Below, piece by piece: positions 43,797 to 55,186 of a stretch of DNA of 64,000 nt (within the stretch, counting starts at the first letter, position 1; each line of letters begins with the position of its first letter). Below the pieces are notes generated by a model that worked only from the letters and a program-made list of their open reading frames with translations, was not told where the DNA came from and searched no databases. The translations under genes were made by a program, and so were the position numbers. Location: assembly GCF_021462225.1 (NCBI RefSeq), contig NC_061800.1, positions 11,371,002 through 11,435,001 of the forward strand. The letters are read 5' to 3'. Origin of the DNA: Girardinichthys multiradiatus (Eukaryota > Chordata > Actinopteri > Cyprinodontiformes > Goodeidae).

Positions 43797-44172
43797 TGAT
43801 AGGTATTATTTAATCAACTCAGAGGTAAGGAAAGACACAGAGTCAGTTTTACTTGCAAGGGTAGCTGTGCACTACAGACTACGAAGTATTAGCCCCCTCT
43901 CTCTTTATTTATACATGCTTGGTCACACACAATTCAAACATCATTCAGAGTGGGGGTGTGTGTGTGTGTATGTGTGTGGGGTCAGAAAGGTTAGGGTTCA
44001 TGTGTCTTGATTTTAGAGAAAGGAGTGAGGATTGGTGCCAGTCCCTAGATGTTGCTGATAATAGCATAACTCACCCTTCTCTCTTATCTCTTTGTCTATG
44101 ACATGTGGGGGAAGAAAGCACGTAGAGCAGACACAAGTGATAAACAATATAAAAAGTCGTAAAACCCTAACA
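43797..44172 (-). repeat. ERV F 5' LTR (right copy)
   Basis: 376 bp, TGATAG...CCTAACA on the plus strand, adjoining the primer site and followed by the CCAAC duplication. It matches the left LTR apart from microsatellite length and a few bases. Confidence 0.93.
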
Positions 44173-44177
44173 CCAAC

Positions 44178-44310
44178 CAAAATTGACAATTACAGCCTCC
44201 GCCCTTTGCAGGGGAAGAAGATAACTCTGATATGGAGGAAGTTGACATAAAAGCAGACTTAGAACTGATAGCGTTAAGCAAATCACGAGATTTACCCTAC
44301 AAGAACGATA
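44178..44310 (+). pseudogene. ERV C2 gag end and start of pro
   Basis: After ERV F the gag frame runs two codons to TGA (44,184-44,186), followed by CAATTA, and then stays open in the same phase through an acidic segment (EEDNSDMEEVDIKADLELIA) similar in position to the start of the ERV A protease frame. At about 44,305 it is fused to the 3' untranslated part (GAGTATTTTTCTTATTCG), so protease, RT, integrase and env are deleted in C2. Confidence 0.75.
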
Positions 44311-44371
44311 CAGAGTATTTTTCTTATTCGTTTTTATATTAAATGTTTTTACTTGTGATAAAAGGAGGGAC

Positions 44372-44693
44372 TGTTGGATGGGTGCGAGGACTTATCACTC
44401 ATGTAAAAACTTTGTGTTGCAAGGCACCTGCACTCCGCTTTGTTTTCTGCTCTGGTATGCCTTCCTCCCTGTGTGTGTGAGATCATCGTTATCTCCGTGA
44501 GAACCAGCCTCCTTTCAGTCTCACACACACACACATATACACCCTGTCTGAACTGTCTGTTGAACTGTGTATATAAATAAAGAGATAGGGTGTCAAAACT
44601 TTGTAGTTGCACTGCAAAGTGGGCTACCTTTGTCACAAGTAAAACTGACTCTGTATTGTTCTTACCTCTGAGTTGACTAAATAATACCCAACA
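44372..44693 (+). repeat. ERV C outer 3' LTR
   Basis: 322 bp, TGTTGGATGGG...CCCAACA, preceded by the purine tract AAAAGGAGGGAC (44,360-44,371). It shares the 21-nt segment with the outer 5' LTR and is followed by the CATAT duplication and the rest of the Tc1 transposase. Confidence 0.93.
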
Positions 44694-44698
44694 CATAT

Positions 44699-45090
44699 CA
44701 TGGCATTCCCTTGGCCCAATACTTGTGCTAGATGGGCACGTCACTGCCAAGGACTACCAAACCATTCTTGAGGACCATGTGCATCCAATGGTTCAAACAT
44801 TGTATCCTGAAGGCGGTGCCGTGTATCAGGATGACAATGCACCAATGCACAAAGCAAGACTGGTGAAAGATTGGTTTGATGAACATGAAAGTGAAGTTGA
44901 ACATCTCCCATGGCCTGCACAGTCACCAGATCTAAATATTATTGAGCCACTTTGGGGTGTTTTGGAGGAGCGAGTCAGGACACGTTTTCCTCCACCAGTA
45001 TCACGTAGTGACCTGGCCACTATCCTGCAAGAAGAATGGCTTAAAATCCCTCTGACCACTGTGCAGGACTGGTATATGTCATTCCCATGA
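44699..45090 (+). pseudogene. Tc1 H transposase, second part
   Basis: Continues the catalytic domain after ERV C: DGHVTAKDYQTILEDHVHPM, GGAVYQDDNAPMHKARLVKD (second D) and PDLNIIEPLWGVLEERVRTR (E), giving the DD34E arrangement of Tc1. It ends at 45,088-45,090 (MSFP). Apart from the insertion I see no stop in this half. Confidence 0.93.
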
Positions 45091-45439
45091 CGAATTGACG
45101 CTGCATTGGCCGCAAAAGGAGGCCTTACACCATACTCATAAATTATTGTAGTCTAAAACCAGGTGTTTCAGTTTCATTGTCCAACCCCTGTATATGTCCT
45201 ATGTTGTTTTAACTTTAAATTACTTATTACTTACTCTCTTATGGAAATGCAAATATTTTGGGTTGGGCTAAAGCCCTCAATGTTTAGATACCCTAAAAAC
45301 TACCCTGGAGCAGCCCAAGACCCCAACCTGACTCAAAAACTGGCACACACTGTCCTTATCACACATTTCCACCCTCATGCATACACATAAAAACACTCAC
45401 ACCCATGCACCCAATGTAAAGACACACAACAATGGATGT

Positions 45440-46560
45440 TGTACAATCACTGACATTCCCTATACATACTCTATACTCCCAGGTCCAGGTGCCGATACCC
45501 CAGAGGGGCAACCAGCCCCTGGACCCAGGAGGTGGTCCTCTTCCTTCCGGGATGGAGACAGGCAGACCGCCCCAGCACCAGCCCAGAATAGTGCCGGCAT
45601 CGCCTGAATCTGAGCGACCCCGGCCCAGACCCCATCCCCCAATGACCTTCATCCCCATCCGGAGAGGGGTGGCTATGTACAAAAGACGGCTCCACCTGGT
45701 CCAAACGAGCCCGCCAACCAGAGCTGTCCCAGGATGAAACAATCCCAACCCCCCAATGAATTCTGATCTCAACCCCATGAGCCCCCCACCCCCAAGAATC
45801 CTAACATAAATCTCCCTACAGGGCCACTCCCAATCAGGACACAGATATCCAGATAACACATGCCCCCAAACCCAAAAGCCATAAATCCCCTCCCCACAGG
45901 GGCACACACCCACAGATGAGCTCCACGCCTGAAAAGCCGACGAAGACACACCAACACAGCGTGGCCTCCAAACACGGCCCCACTCCAAGCACCCCTGCTG
46001 CAACCTGCCCCCCACCACACAGTGCGCAGCGATGGCCCCACGCAATGCCACCCCAGCCTCCGCCCACAAGCGCAACAGAGCAGATACCACTGAGCACCGT
46101 GCTCACAATGAAACCCCCAACCCCACACCAAGAGAGGACAAACTCACTTGGCAAGAGGTCCCTGGCCAGCAGCGGCCCCACCAAATCCCCCGCAACCACA
46201 CAAACACACCACATCACCGCCATTGCAACAACAGCCCAGGGAGAAACATTAACCAGCTCAGCTCCACCATCACCACTCAGCCGATTCAAATGCCGGTGAC
46301 CCCACATCCAAAAAGGACACAACTGGCCCCCGCCACCCACCACCCCACCCAACACGTTGCAACCCTTGCCCGCTACCCCGATCTAACCTCCGGACATGAC
46401 AGCCAATGGAGGAGCACACCACCAACAATCCAGCCATCGCCAGCATCCCCAGCCCGCCAGTCCATGGGACAGAAACATGTGCCAGCCGGGTAACCAGGCT
46501 GGGCAGACCAACTGCTCCAGGCCAAGCACAACCTGCACACAAGCAAAACACTGAAATCGC
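45440..46560. repeat. C-rich strand-skewed repeat-like region
   Basis: The plus strand is C/A-rich and G-poor for more than 1 kb (for example CCCACACCAAGAGAGGACAA). Long open frames on both strands here are a product of this composition and have no recognisable domain. It ends near AATAAAAATAAAGG at about 46,580. It has the style of the non-coding part of fish retroposons, but I cannot name the family. Confidence 0.5.
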
Positions 46561-46794
46561 CCATTTTTGGAACTTTCACAAATAAAAATAAAGGTTTTAC
46601 ATATCCCAGACTGTGTTTTTAAGATTCAGCTATTAACGTACAATAATCTAGTCCAAGGTAGAAGTTTCTAAGTATTGTAGTTTGGGAGTTAGGGCAGATA
46701 AAAAATGCTCAAGGAATTGAAAAATGCGGTGGAATGGCCCTTTAACTGTTTCCCGAATCGTAAGTTGCAGTCGGAAGCCAACTTAAACTTTATC

Positions 46795-46953
46795 AGTCAG
46801 TCAGTCATTTTCTATACCACTTCTTCCATAGTGGGTTGGGGGGAAGCTGGTGCCTATCTCCAACAGTCTTTCGGTAGAAGGCGGAGTACGCCCTGGACAG
46901 GTTGCCACTCCATCGCAGGGCAACACAGAGACATAAAGGACAAACAACCATGC
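46795..46953 (+). repeat. Fish interspersed repeat, interrupted
   Basis: TTTTCTATACCACTTCTTCC...GTGCCTATCTCCAACAGTC...GGACAGGTTGCCACTCCATC...CAACACAGAGACA is a well-known kind of fish repeat. It stops at CCATGC (46,953) and resumes at 48,015 (GGGACAAACCACCATGCACA...CACATACCTAAGGGC), split by the retroposon. Confidence 0.65.
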
Positions 46954-48014
46954 CTCTTTTTGATGTCAGGTTGGGTCTTGCGCTGCTCCCTGTCCTGGAT
47001 CAGTTTAGGCCCCCCATCAAATGAGGGGCCTATTCCCTCCCTGCCACAATACCTGCCGGTGGTTGGTGTCTCTGCCCCCCAGTGTACTTGTGATTCTCGG
47101 TATCCGGGGCCGGGTGCTTTGGTGTGTGCTGGCTCACTCCTGGTGGCTGCTTGCCGGGGGCTGGACCGCTGGCTCTGTTAGGCCTTTGCTGGGGGGCGAT
47201 GTGCCCTGGGGTCTCGGGTTCCATGGCTGGATCTGCTCTGGCGTAGACGGCTGCTGGCGGGGCCTGTGGGCTCGTCAATGCAGCTCCCTGGGGCTTCTGC
47301 ACTGTAGCTGCTGGGTGGTTCCCCTGGGATTCTCCCCTGCTCCTCTCTGGGGGGTTACGGTAGTCCCGGCAGTGGCTCTCCTGGGGTTCCTGTGCTCTAG
47401 GGGGCCTTTGGATGTCTGTGGCTCAGATCTCCTCTGTATCTGTCCTGAGTCCACGGTGGCGGGTCTGTGGCTCCTCACACTCACTATTGCATATTGTTTT
47501 GGAGAATCCTTGAATTCACAAGCATGCTCAGATCCACAGGTGTTGAGATTCAGGTGTTAACAGATACACAAATGTTCTATATTGAGCTGCATTTACCACT
47601 AAATACATCTTGCATTGATAAGTACTGTGCACTTTTTGGTAAAAAAGCTGCTAATATGACCGTTTCTGCAGGTGTAGAAGCAAGCAGGGAGTTATCTTGT
47701 ATTCTCTTCATCCTACTTTCTTTCCTCCATTCTATTCTCCTTGTCTCCCCTTTTCCTTTTTGCCCCCCTTTCACCCTTTCGTACTTCTTTTTTTTTTTCC
47801 ATTTCATTTCTGTCTCTGTGTCTGTAACAATTGAAATAATCCCAAAGCAGTTTCTAATAAAGTTTATTTTTATGAATATTAAGCATACCTTTAAAGCGTT
47901 AGCTGTAATGCTCCACTTGTGAAAGTAAATCTGTTGGTAATTTTCTTGGTACTCAGGCAACAATTCTGAGAACTACTCTGCTGGACAGGACACGGTAAAA
48001 AAAAAAAAAAAAGG
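46954..48014 (+). mobile_element. Poly(A)-tailed retroposon with 16-bp target duplication
   Basis: The insert ends in a run of A (47,998-48,013) and is flanked by GGACAAACAACCATGC (46,938-46,953) and GGACAAACCACCATGC (48,015-48,030), 15 of 16 identical. These are marks of LINE-type target-primed insertion. Its 5' part (47,000-47,225) matches the minus-strand copy at 11,205-11,440. No reverse transcriptase is present; the long frames look compositional. It could be a 5'-truncated LINE or a SINE-like unit. Confidence 0.82.
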
Positions 48015-48030
48015 GACAAACCACCATGCA

Positions 48031-50177
48031 CACACTCATTCACATACCTAAGGGCAAGACTTTGACAGGCATAGGGAAAGCCAAGTCCTTTGGGTTTATG
48101 TTTTATGCGGATTCAGATTGATGCAGTGTTCTAAAGTAAACACTGCTAAGTGCTATGGGGCATGCTAGCACCATGTAAATTAATTTAAATGCCAACATTA
48201 GTTGCTGGTTCAATTCAATGTCTATATGGGAAAAAATGAGTTATTTAAATGAATGTAAAGGAACTAAGAGCTGTTAATGTATACAGAGGTGGACCGTAAG
48301 CTGGAAGAGCTGAGGTTGATTTGACATGTGAGGTTTCAACATTGCTTACACATCTTGTCCAGCTGCATGGTAGATGGATCTCCCAACTACCTTTCTCCTT
48401 CCCATCTAAACTCTAAATGATTTGTGAGTACATCAACTTAACCAGTGCACAGGTTATTTGCTTGTTCAACAAGTAACCTGGCTGTCAGGTTTTGGCCACA
48501 AACCAGCCCAAGTATTAATTCAGCCATGCAATAATTTATTTTGGATTAAAATATTCATTTCACTAGATGTTACCTGATCTGTTAAATTTATTTAACTGAT
48601 AATATAAAAATACAATAAAACTGATGTAAATGAAAGGTAAATACTGAATGAGTATAACACAGATAAATTGGGATCATTTTGGATGTGAATCTACTTATAT
48701 TTCTGTTGACTAAAACCTTTTTATTTAACCTTAAATCCTGCATCAGTTTCTTGTTTGTTAATTATTTGAAGGTGTTTTATATTAAAGCAGAGTGTATGTG
48801 ACATAGGAATAAATTTGACCTAAATGAACTTCAGCTTCCTTAAGAAGTACAGTCAGCTGTATAATATCTGAATCTTTGAATGATCATATAAAATATCTAG
48901 TTTACATAAAATTAAAGACTGAACGAATATTACAACCTCAAAGCTGATACCCACATACTCCCAAAGTACAGTAGTAATTTAGGTAATACTTCTAAGTTTT
49001 TTCCTCAATAGTTGTACAGCATCGTATGGTAAAATCTATTGGTATGAATATTTTTGCCATTGTTAAAGTGTTTAAAGCAAAGTGTTACATTTTTTAAAGA
49101 ATAAAATTTAAACTGAAAATTTTGCTGACACATCCTTAAAATGTGCAAACCAAGAGCTTTGAATAAACATTTTAACAATGTGTCACCAAACGTTTTAGTA
49201 TAGCCCCCATTTCTTTAAACAGGCCAGCCAAACATATTCATACCCCACACATTTTTCCACATGTAATGCTGTTTAACCAGATAATTCAATATATTTTCTC
49301 TTTATTAACTGAGACAACTTGCACTGAATTAAGTATTTATACTTATTAAATGTTTACATACTTTGATGCTATGAAACTACAAATTACAACATGTTTTTTG
49401 TGGGTTTTTATTTGATGACCAGAAAAAAAAAGACCTGCATGTGTTTTTAGCTCCCACATGTCAACACTTATGAAACTAATGGGTTCAATATAACTGCTTG
49501 TGCTTTTTGAGGTCCTCTTCTAGATTTGTAATAGAATGTAATAATTGTCAAGTCTTGTAATGCTCAAACAAATCCTATGGATTTTCCACATAAAGGCTTG
49601 ACCTTACTAAAACGTAAATATGCTTTCATATAGACAGTTTCATTGTAGTTCTGGCTGTATGTTCAGCATTGTCGTACTGGAAAGCCGACCTCCACCCCAG
49701 CATTGTGGCTTCCGGAAGCATCGTAAACGGTCAATTGGTCGACGTGGGAACAGCTGAAGGAACGCTGGGCAGGGGTGTGTGCAGGGAGGGGCTAGTACAG
49801 GGGGGTTTGCAAGTACAGTTTGGAGCCTGTCAGTGCTGCTTGCAGTTCTAGTCTTTATGGTTCCAAGTTTGCGGGAGTGAGCGAAGGTCATGCAAGGCCG
49901 TTCACCTGCTCCCAATGGAGCATGGAACCCTATTGTATTTGTACTGTCTTTTCATTATTATTATTATTATTATTATTACTCTGCTAAACATTGTTAGGCA
50001 CAAGAACCAGAGAATGCTGGAAAACAACTGACATAGCAACCTAGTAAAAAATTGCAACCACTATTCAGATAATAAAAGTCAGACCCCCTAATAACAAGGG
50101 GGTGCTATTAAATATGACATCGCATTTTGGTTATAGCTTATACTACTCCAAAGGTTTATCACGTTGTTCTTTGGATG
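48031..50177. other. No recognisable gene; (TTA)n microsatellite
   Basis: The interrupted fish repeat continues to about 48,075. From there the sequence is AT-rich without ORFs of note. A (TTA)n run lies at 49,954-49,978. Frames at 49,640-49,915 in a more GC-rich patch have no recognisable domain. Confidence 0.45.
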
Positions 50178-51121
50178 ATTTTGCACAGCGCCATAGAAAG
50201 AGTTACGACACTCCCATTGACCTCTATAGAAAGAATGGAATGCGGAAGTCACATGGGTCATGGAGCTGCTAATAGTTCCAAACACAGCTCCAGCATTGGA
50301 CGTAGTTCATTCTCGGTGTTTCGTAAGGATTTTTTACGGTAAGATGATGAAAAATACAACATTATCTTGATATTGTGAGGCTTTAGTTGACTGTTCTGTA
50401 TTGCAGTTTAGCAATTATATTTTATATCGGCAGGTTTAGTTAATTAAGCATGTTAACTCGCTTTTTGTATTTTAATCGCAGCTAGCTCATTGCAAACATG
50501 GCGGGTTTAAATGGGTCTATCTCATTGTGTCTGATTCAGCATTTTAAAATGTCCATTACAGCTTACATTCTTAACGTTGATAATTTTCTATTTTTTATTG
50601 TAATTCCAGCAACCTCTTGAAAAATACTGTGATATTGACATGGTTAATTTAGTTAAAGTTATAGATTGTTTGTCAACAACGGCCAAATAAATGGGGACAT
50701 TATCATTAAACGTGATTGTCAAGATGAGTCATTTTTTATTATTCTTTTCCAGGTAAACCACACAAGCATGGCTTAAATGAATTGCTGAACCATGTTGCAC
50801 ACAAAGCACCACAAAGGTAACACGATCTCATTTTTCTGTCCTTAAAAATAAGAGCTGAATCCAGATGTATGAACAAAATGATTTTAAGATCGTCACAAAG
50901 TTGGTATTTACAGCAAGGCTGTTACTTAACATTTGTTCTATGTTATTAGTTTTGCATTTGTCAGTAATGGGTGAAGTTGAAGTAGATATTAGAATCTATC
51001 TAAAGACAGAACAAGAAATTAAGAATTGTATTGGAACTTATCAGCATCAATACACAGTAGAACAGTAACAAAAAATACTTTTAAACAATCAAAGGTCCAT
51101 GGTAACAGTCGAGGTGTTTAC

Positions 51122-53944
51122 TTAGGGCTTGTTTGTTGGGGTGCAAGATGAGGTTTGACATTGTTTTTTCTTTGTGTTTTTCGCCTGGCTTTTACTTCCA
51201 AGATGGCCAGCATTGGCCAGATTTTTTTTTCTTTCATTAAAGATATGTTTTGCTGCTGTTCTTAGTCTCAGCCTGATAAGTCTGGTGGTTATTTTTCTTT
51301 GCACATCATGACATGAAGGAAACATGCTTTCTAATAGATTTGCTTCTCTCTCTAGAGTATCCATGGCATTGGGGAGCTCCATGACAGATTGACTGGACCT
51401 TGTTCTGAAACGTTTTTCAACTTTCTAGACCAGACTGAAGGCTTCATGTGATGGCCGACACAGCACTGCTGGTTTGAATTCCTTCAGTATCAATAGGGTA
51501 CCGTGCTCTCCTTCCAAAGTGTCATCATTTTGCTTAGTTGAACTTGAGCATCCATCACAGATGTTGGAATGTTTGATGACTTTATTTACAATGTATCCTG
51601 TAAGATGGTACAGAATACATGTTTCACTGTTGGTGAGGTCAGGAGTATCTGTGTTTCCAATCAGCTGCTCCACACGAAGACCAGGACTGGGAAATGTCTC
51701 CTTAATGTCCAGGAACTCTGCCAGAAGACTGCCGCCATCCTCATGATAGCTTCCCGATTTTACAGTTGTAAGGAACTGCCCAAATGAGATTGATCTCAGT
51801 GCCTAGCAAAACTCCACTGGTGTTTGGACTGGATTCCTTTACTTTATGCAGCTGAACAGGTTTTCAAGACAGTCCTGAGTAAACCTGCTTGTCAACACAA
51901 ACATGTGTCCATGGTCAAGCATGTCTTTCTGAATACCTAAAATTGTAGATGTTGCCATCACAATTCCTGTTTGCACTAGTTTCCAGCTTCCTGCTGGACC
52001 TATTCTAAGTCCACTGAAGAGTGCTAACATGTCTTAGAGGAATTTAATAGCTTTGTTGTGCTCTTCCATCTTGTGCCTGCTGAGTCCCATCACAGGGTGG
52101 CGAGAGGACATGAGATCAAACCAGTGGTTCACCTTCTCCAGAAACCAGGCTGTTGTCAGATTAGAGGTGTGTTGCTGCTCCTGCTCCACCATGTATTTCA
52201 GACCTGCACTTGCTGACTTACTAAAGACATTCAATGCAGGCCCCACCTTCATTTTGTCAAAATGACTGAGCTGAAGGGTTTTTTGTGAAAGATTTGGAGC
52301 AATTTTCAAAGGCATTTGTTCCTGAAAATCTACCAAATCTTTCAAAGGACCCGGTGAAACCTCATTGTGTGGCAGACTCTCTTTTTGTACAATCTCTGGT
52401 GGAATTGTGAAGGTCTGACCACTAACCAGGGCATGCTTCAAATTCTTCACCAGATGAGGGACATCTGGCATGAAGTACAGCGTTTTGTCTGGTCTTACTG
52501 GGTGTTGGACAAATGTTTTCTTGTGGCCCACTCCAAAGGTCCGCCACATCGCTCTGTTAGCACTGCCCATGTCAGTCATGGTGTTTACCACAACAAGACC
52601 TATGGAAGCTGCTCTCTCAATGATGTCTAGTATGAATGGCTTGTAGTTAACTCCATTAGTGGAATTGTCACTAAAATGGTAAGCCACAACTTGCTTCCAT
52701 CTTGTTGTACTTCCTGCCAACATAAAAACACATGCATGTGTTGCAGCTCCTGTGTGACCAGGTAGCGTCACATCCCCAAACAGCTTCCCTGTTCCTAGGT
52801 GCAGCTCCACACTAGGGGTGATTGCCATTTCATCTAGAGTTAGTATACATTCTCTTTCCATCTCTGTTAAACTGTCAACCTTTAGTTGGAGCATGTTGAA
52901 AACTTCTCCTAGCACACCTGGTTCCAGCTTAATGGGTTGCAATCTTCTTTGCTGGGTAACTGATGTCAGGGAGAGGGAGACTCATGTCCTGAAGAAGCCT
53001 GTAGCCTGTTGAGCCCACAGAAAAGCGAAGTTGTATGGCTTTTTTTAATGTGTTTTTGCTCCATCTAATGCCTCTCTTACTCTTCATGCCGATAGCTTTC
53101 ATTTGATCTTTTGTGAAAAAGCTGCCAAATTTCTTTTCCATTGTTAAATTTTTCTTTTGTAGGACTGCATTAATTTTCTTCTGTCTGTGAAGTTCTCCTT
53201 CTATTGTTCTTATGTGAATTTTTTGGTTTTCTAATTCCTCCCTCAGCTTTTTCACCTCAGTTTCCTGATTGTATTCCCTGTTGATGCATACTCCTTGCCC
53301 TGTTGACCCTGGCTCATCAGTTCCTGGCATGTCCTTGTCCTCTGAGGCTACAATTTCATCTTTTTCGCCTTCACTTTCCCACATCTCACTTGCCTCATTT
53401 CTGTTTCTTCCTTCCTTCATCTCTGAAATTATAATGGCACTGTTAGCATGAAGATTAGTTAAAAAATTTGAAACGTATTATTTAACACGGTTCGTACCAA
53501 AATTTACTTTAGAACTATATGTGTGACCACTAGTCAGTGGATCAACATGCAGTGGAAGTTTTGCTGGACTTTTCATTGCAGGATCCTTCCTCCTCTTTGG
53601 TTCTGGGCGATGAAGAAAAAGGGTTTGAACGGCATCAGCCCTCAGTCTCACTTGGCCTGACTGTGCCCTCATAAACTGTCCTTTTTCAAAGTGTGCCTGT
53701 AAAGTGATTTATTTATTTATTTTCTTGCACATTTCATTAGGCCCTTGTGCATTTTCCAGTGCAGTGTGCAGATTGAACTTACAGCACATAGTTTCCTGTT
53801 GTTGTGACCTCTGGTGATGGTGAGGTTGCTTCTACTGACTTGAACCAACCACTTTTTCCTTCTTTCAGGATCTTTTGGGAAGCCATACATACGGATTCCT
53901 TTCTCTGACCGATTGGTGCATCCAAATGCAGCACACCCAACCAT
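51122..53944 (-). pseudogene. P/THAP9-like transposase
   Basis: Exon 1 (53,944 to about 53,787) starts MVGCAAFGCTNRSEKG with C-x4-C of the C2CH THAP zinc finger and ends KLCA before a GTAAGT donor. Exon 2 begins about 53,697 after an AG acceptor with AHFEKGQF, supplying the C-x2-H half. It ends at SSK before GTAAAT. Exon 3 from about 53,421 has a leucine-zipper-like coil (VKKLREELENQKIHIRTIEG) and a helix-turn-helix. A frameshift near 52,950 precedes the RNase-H-like core (ILTLDEMAI, MTDMGSANRAMW, FMPDVPHLVKNLKHAL), then RFTQDCLENLFS. Stops at 52,034-52,036, 51,839-51,841 and near 51,803 break it. The C-terminal part includes YHLTGYIVNKVIK. Confidence 0.88.
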
Positions 53945-54918
53945 GGTAACCTGCTGAACCTACAGAGGAACACATTTACTTTTTTTGCCTTCTAGCTATG
54001 ATATTGATTGATTCTGAGTCCTCTAAACTGTTTCTGTATTGTTTTCAGGGAGGTCAGCAGATGTAGTCACTGACTTCAAAGGGAGCAGCTGCCAAGGAGG
54101 ATGAACCGTCATTTGGACTTGGGCACATTCTACCTTGTCTAGATTTGATCAGATACAATTTATTGGTGCAGGTGTAATTAATAAACTTTATAAATGGTAG
54201 TGCAAGTACTTCTTTATTAAAGCTAGTTTTGCATTTTACATATCTTACAATAAATTGTTTGGTCATTTATTTTTGCACAATTCACAGTTGTCATCTAATA
54301 CGATTTTAACTACATTTTCAATTAAATGAACATTTTATTCAATGAATTACAATTTTAGAACATTTGTCGGACTCCAGGCACAATCAACTGTTATAGATAC
54401 AAGTACTCAGTTGACATGGCAGCAAAAAAAAGAATAATTATGTCTTCTACAAAAAGTAAGAATTCATCCCAGGTCTTCAGTCATATTTTCATACAGCTAC
54501 ATATTTTCCTCATTCATTTAAACATTTATTTTTAAATTAAATAATTTAAGAATTACATTTGCTCATTTTCCATCTGTAATATTTGGATTATTTTTTTTTA
54601 AATACATAGGCAATAGATCTTTCCACATAGTATAGGATGTAGATCTGAAGGTGAGTTTGATCAGAGCTCTTAACTGCTGGCACAGAATACAGTTATAACA
54701 TTCCCATGCTAGCATGTGCTAGCATGCGGAGGAGATCAGAAAGACCATTTATATTAGATATTGTTACTTCTGTTAGGATTTTCAAATTATGATTTAGTAA
54801 CCAGTAATCAGTTAATTATTTTTAAATAATTACCGAAAGTCGCAGGAAAGAGTGAAAAAAGTCGCTTTTTGCGTTATGTTGCGCCTGAAGCCGTTCAAAC
54901 TGACTGACACTGCTGAGA
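53945..54918 (-). other. 5' untranslated part of the P-like element
   Basis: Between the transposase start and the subterminal inverted repeat lies AT-rich sequence with no further convincing ORF. It probably holds the transposase promoter, but no TATA box is clear. Confidence 0.5.
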
Positions 54919-55186
54919 TGTTTGGAACTATTGAGAGCTACATGAACCACGTGACCGCCTATCGGCGAGTTCAAAGAGTGTCGTAACTCTCTCTTTCTAT
55001 GGCGCTGATTCTGCATCACCTTGTAAGTGGCCACGCCCATTTACGCCTAACTAGATTTTTTTGACAAAGGCAAAATCTATTTTCGACAACTCATATACAG
55101 AACTGTGCTACCTATGTAAAAAAAAAAAAAAAATCCTTAGATTTAACAGTAACTGGCGCTGTTATCATGTAAAATGCATTCCGGTG

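Larger units (their letters stand above)
37222..44172 (-). mobile_element. ERV F: non-coding retroviral element (minus strand)
   Basis: LTRs of 374 and 376 bp (37,222-37,595; 43,797-44,172) and target duplication CCAAC (37,217-37,221; 44,173-44,177). The primer site is to the left of the right LTR and the purine tract (minus GATAAAACAGGGGGGAAC) to the right of the left LTR, so it reads on the minus strand. Its LTR and leader are relatives of B and C but clearly diverged. The 6.2-kb interior has no gag or RT, only integrase traces, so it must have moved with proteins from elsewhere. Confidence 0.92.
28001..44693 (+). mobile_element. ERV composite C in Tc1 H
   Basis: Outer LTRs at 28,001-28,325 and 44,372-44,693 share a CCGCTTTGTTTTCTGCTCTG segment absent from B, E and the middle LTR, and are flanked by the target duplication CATAT (27,996-28,000; 44,694-44,698). 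Inside are unit C1 (leader, gag remnants, payload, pol and env pieces), a middle LTR (34,664-34,957), then unit C2 (partial leader, gag, start of pro) with ERV F inserted in gag. The order LTR-internal-LTR-internal-LTR suggests one related provirus inserted into the leader of another, followed by an LTR-LTR exchange. Confidence 0.88.
26725..45190 (+). mobile_element. Tc1 transposon H, expanded by nested insertions
   Basis: The left end CAGGGGTTGGACAATGAAAT (26,725) and right end, reverse complement of CAGGGGTTGGACAATGAAAC (to 45,190), are flanked by TA (26,723-26,724; 45,191-45,192). The transposase is split at 28,000/44,694 by retroviral composite C, and an LTR-like insert lies in its 5' untranslated part. 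Without insertions it would be about 1.26 kb, like copy G at 58,850-60,119. Confidence 0.95.
50186..55007 (-). mobile_element. P/THAP9-like DNA transposon, full length but inactive
   Basis: Inverted ends CAGCGCCATAGAAAGAGTTA... (50,186-50,213) and its complement (54,976-55,007, with a 4-bp insertion) are flanked by ATTTTGCA (50,178-50,185) and ATTCTGCA (55,008-55,015), an 8-bp target duplication with one mismatch, the size made by P elements. A second inverted pair lies inside (50,242-50,288 with 54,919-54,958). The minus strand encodes a THAP-type transposase (53,944-51,122). Length is 4822 bp. Confidence 0.9.

Noticed and set aside
45359..46131. 243-aa minus-strand ORF and overlapping long frames as a host gene
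   Set aside because: Frames are open on both strands because the region is C-rich and poor in stop triplets. No domain, splice sites or start context support a gene.
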